Shown: positions 60,984 to 64,000 of the stretch, in pieces | Position numbering within the stretch: the first letter of the stretch is position 1 | How the letters are laid out: each line of letters starts with the position of its first letter | Assembly (NCBI GenBank): GCA_017621455.1 | Contig: JAGATC010000006.1 | Location: 62,001 to 126,000 of the forward strand | Direction: 5' to 3' | Origin: Alistipes sp. | Lineage (GTDB): Bacteria; Bacteroidota; Bacteroidia; Bacteroidales; Rikenellaceae | DNA length: 64,000 nucleotides | Program-made: the position numbers and the translations under genes | Notes under the pieces: model-generated | Database searches by the model: none | Seen by the model: only the letters and a program-made list of their open reading frames with translations | Told to the model about the DNA's origin: nothing

Positions 60984-63206
60984 ATGAATTTAGATAATTT
61001 GAATAAACAGCAATTAGCTGCTGCGACATACAATGGTAAACATCTGCTCGTGTTAGCAGGTGCTGGTACAGGTAAAACTCGCACTATTATCGCTCGTGCA
61101 TTACATCTAATTTCAACGGGGGTACAACCGTCAAGAATTAAGATATTGTCGTTTACTAAAAAGTCCGCACTAGAAATTGCCAATCGCATAAAAATCGAAG
61201 GTGCTAAAATGCCTGAAGCAAAACAAGTTTCTGGCTCAACCTTTCACTCTTGGTGTATGGATTTAATAACTCGTTATGGTAGTGCATTTGGGTTAGATGG
61301 ATATAGTTGTATTGATGAAGAGGATAGAGAATCTGCAATTAGTATTGCGATTGGCAATCTATACAACAAGAAGAAATTAGAAGTTGGAGAAAAGCAAATA
61401 AAGGGCAGTCTTTTATCAGATATATATTCATATGCTGTAAATACAAGGCAAAATCTATCAACAGCTATCAAAATGAAATTATATCCGATGCAAAATGGGG
61501 AGCAGGTAGATGAAAAAGTAAAAAAAGTTAAAGAACTTATAGAGCCTGTGATTCGAGCTTATATCGAATACAAACGCTCTCGCCGTTATATAGACTACGA
61601 TGATATGCTTATGGCAGTAGCCTCTATTTTGAAGCAAAATACAGAGTTAAAGACTTTTGTTTCGTCGTTGTACGACCACATCTTAATTGACGAGATGCAA
61701 GATACCAACCCTTTGCAATGGATGCTTCTAGAATCTTTTATGGATAATTGTCATCTATTCTGCGTAGGCGATGACGCACAGAGTATTTATGCTTTTCGAG
61801 GAGCAGATTTTAAGAGTATTCACTCTTTTGTCGATAGAGTTCCGAATTCAGATGTATATAAACTCGAAGAGAACTATCGCTCAACACAAGAGATTCTTGA
61901 TTTGTCGAATTGGTTATTAGACGAATCTCCGCTCAATTACAACAAGCATTTATTTGCTCATCGAGGTAGTGGGCACAAGCCTATTATGCAATTTGTTAAT
62001 AATGAATGGGAGGAGGCTGAGTTTATAACCGATAACATAGAAAAGAATATTCTTGATGGACTACATTATAAAAACCATATGGTGTTATCTCGAACTATTC
62101 TCGGAACAAGAAAGGTAGAGGCTGCATGTATAAGCAAGAAGATTCCGTGTGTTGTTTATGGTGGAACCACTCTTTTGCGTACACGCCATGTTCGAGATGT
62201 AATCTCGGCATTGCGTATTATTGCTAACTTTAGAGATGAATTAGCATGGGTAAGATATTTGAAATTGTGGCAGGGAGTTGGAGATGTTATGGCATCGTCG
62301 CTTATTGAAAAGATGTTTGCATACTCAACATTGCAAGAATGTGTAGGAATTATAAAATTAGCTGGGCTAAAAGACGATGCTTCATATAAATTATTAGAAG
62401 AGTTAATTCCGTTAGAACATTCTCCTGAAGATGCAATATCGGTTGCAGTTAAATGGCTTGACAACACTCTATCTCGTCTATACAAATCAGAGCAATGGAG
62501 TTGGGAATCAAGAAAAAAGGATTTTGATGCGCTTAAATTAGTGGCACGCCAATCCAAAAACATATCCTCATTTATTACAGAATACATCCTTGACCCTGTT
62601 GCGGAATTGTCAAATGTAATTGCAGCGGAATCAGACAATGATAAAGTTGTTATTTCAACAATACACTCTGCTAAAGGATTAGAGGCTGACATATGTTATG
62701 TCGTTGGTGTAATGCCAGGAATGTTTCCATCACAAAAGGCTGAAACAGAAGATGACATTGAAGAGGATAGAAGATGTCTATATGTTGCTCTAACACGAGC
62801 CAAAGACAAATTATATTTAATGACTAGCTTGAATAGTAATGCAGCCATAAGGGGTAATCGAGATATTGCCAAAAGAATAGTTGAAATTGACAATGAAGCA
62901 AATACCGGATTGTTATGCGGAACAGTTCAAAAACGAAATGAACAGCGTGAAATAGAGAGTACAGTTGTTTTATATAAGTTAGATTCAACTGGTCATCAAA
63001 CATTCCAGATGGAAGAAACTGAGTTTTGGGATAAATTTAAGCGTGCCGCAATGCAGAATGACGAGGAGCGTGCCTACTTTTTCAATAATCTACCCGATTA
63101 TTTAGTCGAGAAGGTTATGGCGGAACGGCAAGGCATACCCCAGCCACGCTTCCCTAAACGAGCGGCTAAGGAGTTTAACCCATTCGATAATTTTGATTTT
63201 AGCTAA
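60984..63206 (+). CDS. UvrD/Rep-like superfamily 1 helicase
   Basis: 740 residues with a complete SF1A motif set: Q-motif region NLNKQQLAAA (5-14), Walker A AGAGTGKT (25-32), Ia LSFTKKSA (55-62), II DEMQD (236-240; usual DExQD), III VGDDAQSIYAFRGAD (261-275), IV LEENYRS (294-300), V STIHSAKGLEAD (558-569) and VI CLYVALTRAKDKLYL (598-612). It should move 3' to 5' on single-stranded DNA. The C-terminal 130 residues do not look like the UvrD tail. Codons are clearly more AT-rich than in the housekeeping genes, a sign of transfer. The next gene starts 5 bp later, so the pair is an operon. Not UvrD itself by sequence; best seen as an accessory helicase like GajB-type defence helicases, though no GajA is present. 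Confidence 0.93.
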   Translation: MNLDNLNKQQLAAATYNGKHLLVLAGAGTGKTRTIIARALHLISTGVQPSRIKILSFTKKSALEIANRIKIEGAKMPEAKQVSGSTFHSWCMDLITRYGSAFGLDGYSCIDEEDRESAISIAIGNLYNKKKLEVGEKQIKGSLLSDIYSYAVNTRQNLSTAIKMKLYPMQNGEQVDEKVKKVKELIEPVIRAYIEYKRSRRYIDYDDMLMAVASILKQNTELKTFVSSLYDHILIDEMQDTNPLQWMLLESFMDNCHLFCVGDDAQSIYAFRGADFKSIHSFVDRVPNSDVYKLEENYRSTQEILDLSNWLLDESPLNYNKHLFAHRGSGHKPIMQFVNNEWEEAEFITDNIEKNILDGLHYKNHMVLSRTILGTRKVEAACISKKIPCVVYGGTTLLRTRHVRDVISALRIIANFRDELAWVRYLKLWQGVGDVMASSLIEKMFAYSTLQECVGIIKLAGLKDDASYKLLEELIPLEHSPEDAISVAVKWLDNTLSRLYKSEQWSWESRKKDFDALKLVARQSKNISSFITEYILDPVAELSNVIAAESDNDKVVISTIHSAKGLEADICYVVGVMPGMFPSQKAETEDDIEEDRRCLYVALTRAKDKLYLMTSLNSNAAIRGNRDIAKRIVEIDNEANTGLLCGTVQKRNEQREIESTVVLYKLDSTGHQTFQMEETEFWDKFKRAAMQNDEERAYFFNNLPDYLVEKVMAERQGIPQPRFPKRAAKEFNPFDNFDFS

Positions 63207-63211
63207 AATAT

Positions 63212-64000
63212 ATGTTAAATACTGAAGAAACCATTGATAGGCTCAATCATCTTTATCTCGAAGACAATCTTGAGGATGATTATATTGATCGTATTAGAAA
63301 CCAACAGCACTTGCTACTTAAGATAGTTGCTAATTCTCCATTGGCAAGCAGTATTGATCTTGCAATAATAAATACAGTTTATGATCAAGTGGTATTATCG
63401 GTGCAGGCTTTTATGAAGGGAAATATACAAGATAGTATTTTACAGATTAAAAAGTTCATATTTCATGAGTACATTGATAGACGATATGTGTATCTACGAC
63501 GTAAGCGCATTAATCCCCATGAACTGATGGCTTTTAGGGCTAGAAAATGTGACACACATGATTTATTTTCCCGCACGGAAATGATGCATATTCCTAATCA
63601 CAAAAGGCATTTAGTAAGTAACCAAAGGTTTAGCCTCTCTGGATACCCATGTTTGTACATAGGTGCATCTATATATGCATGTTGGGAAGAATTAGATAGG
63701 CCTGATATCGAAAAATTTAATATAACCTGTATATGCAACGAAAAGTTAATTCATTTCGTTGATTTGACCTTACCGCATTTTAATGCTAAGAACTTTAGCT
63801 CCGAGTATATATATGCATCCATTTTACCCTGGCTTTGCTCATTTAGAGCCAAACATAAAGGATATGCTTTTGTCGAGGAATATACTATTCCACAGATGCT
63901 CATGTCTATACTAATTAGTTCTCGCAAAAGAAGTGGTAGTGTAATTCAAGATATTATGGCCTATCAGGGTCTCATGTATACCTCAACAATATACAATACA
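63212..64000 (+). CDS. RES-domain protein with N-terminal extension, 3' end outside the window
   Basis: 263 codons are present and the frame runs off the right edge. Residues 1-105 are a mostly helical extension of no known family. From residue 108 the RES pattern appears: FRARKC (conserved Arg 109/111), MMHIPNHKRHLVSNQRFSLS, GYPCLYIGASIYACWEELDR (conserved Glu 159/160), then EYTIPQMLMSIL and GLMYTST near 223-259. RES toxins (for example MbcT, ParT, and Xre-RES pairs) break or modify with NAD+ as substrate. Here the partner is not an Xre antitoxin but the helicase 5 bp upstream. AT-rich like its neighbour. Assigned by eye from motifs; the catalytic Ser position cannot be fixed without alignment. 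Confidence 0.7.
   Translation, partial: MLNTEETIDRLNHLYLEDNLEDDYIDRIRNQQHLLLKIVANSPLASSIDLAIINTVYDQVVLSVQAFMKGNIQDSILQIKKFIFHEYIDRRYVYLRRKRINPHELMAFRARKCDTHDLFSRTEMMHIPNHKRHLVSNQRFSLSGYPCLYIGASIYACWEELDRPDIEKFNITCICNEKLIHFVDLTLPHFNAKNFSSEYIYASILPWLCSFRAKHKGYAFVEEYTIPQMLMSILISSRKRSGSVIQDIMAYQGLMYTSTIYNT

Noticed and set aside
60984..63206. Gabija system
   Set aside because: The helicase resembles GajB in class, but no GajA (OLD-type ATPase-nuclease) gene precedes it; the partner is a RES protein.

Overview
The window reads as a chromosomal segment from a member of the Bacteroidales, plausibly an Alistipes-like (Rikenellaceae) gut commensal; the genus is an inference from overall gene content, not shown by a marker gene. 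Pointers to the order are many promoters of the TAnnTTTG (-7) type, often with TTG about 19-20 bp upstream, few Shine-Dalgarno sites, a fused lpxC-fabZ gene, DUF2795, DUF4251, DUF2851 and GSCFA family proteins, Fib_succ_major (FISUMP) and BACON lipoproteins, BspA-type leucine-rich repeats, and a one-protein outer-membrane barrel with a CarboxypepD_reg domain.

Layout. 1-411: start of htpG (minus). 680-6958: a surface locus of three lipoproteins (FISUMP/fimbrillin-like, BACON plus leucine-rich repeat, Mfa/fimbrillin-like) with an overlooked 44-residue peptide gene. 7439-9017: a BspA-type repeat protein and a DUF2795 protein. 9162-12454: a four-gene minus operon (cobalamin adenosyltransferase, reduced methyltransferase-like protein, flavoprotein, nucleotidyltransferase). 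12592-17923: plus-strand run of degenerate LytM protein, dxr, rseP, radA and a thioredoxin. 17924-24726: minus run of FISUMP lipoprotein, SPOR-like protein, trkH, a sensor without output domain, and mtaB. 24957-28470: metal ABC permease, LptF/G permease, fmt. 28621-35546: DUF4251, L,D-transpeptidase, sirtuin, dicarboxylate symporter (plus strand), K+/H+ antiporter, small membrane proteins, TonB. 35702-37912: lpxC-fabZ and lpxA, lipid A biosynthesis.

38001-39840 is a small mobile region: a serine recombinase and a 69-residue membrane protein lie between direct repeats that carry the 3' end of tRNA-Thr(GGT), and a second 164-bp tandem copy abuts the intact tRNA. 39943-45298 (minus): shortened DUF2851, sufT, sufE, a degenerate phosphatase-fold protein, GSCFA and an acyltransferase. 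45373-46487: luxS and pfs, the two-step recycling of S-adenosylhomocysteine, which also yields the AI-2 precursor. 46560-53788 (minus): outer-membrane barrel, TPR protein, gyrA. 54089-60754 (plus): a GH84 hexosaminidase, a membrane-anchored PHP protein overlapping a lipid A phosphoethanolamine transferase-like gene, and a DMT transporter.

From about 60755 to the end the sequence turns AT-rich and accessory. An intact UvrD-like superfamily 1 helicase is followed 5 bp later by a RES-domain protein with a long N-terminal extension that runs off the window. RES domains in known toxins destroy NAD+, so this pair is the best candidate here for an undescribed defence (abortive infection) system.
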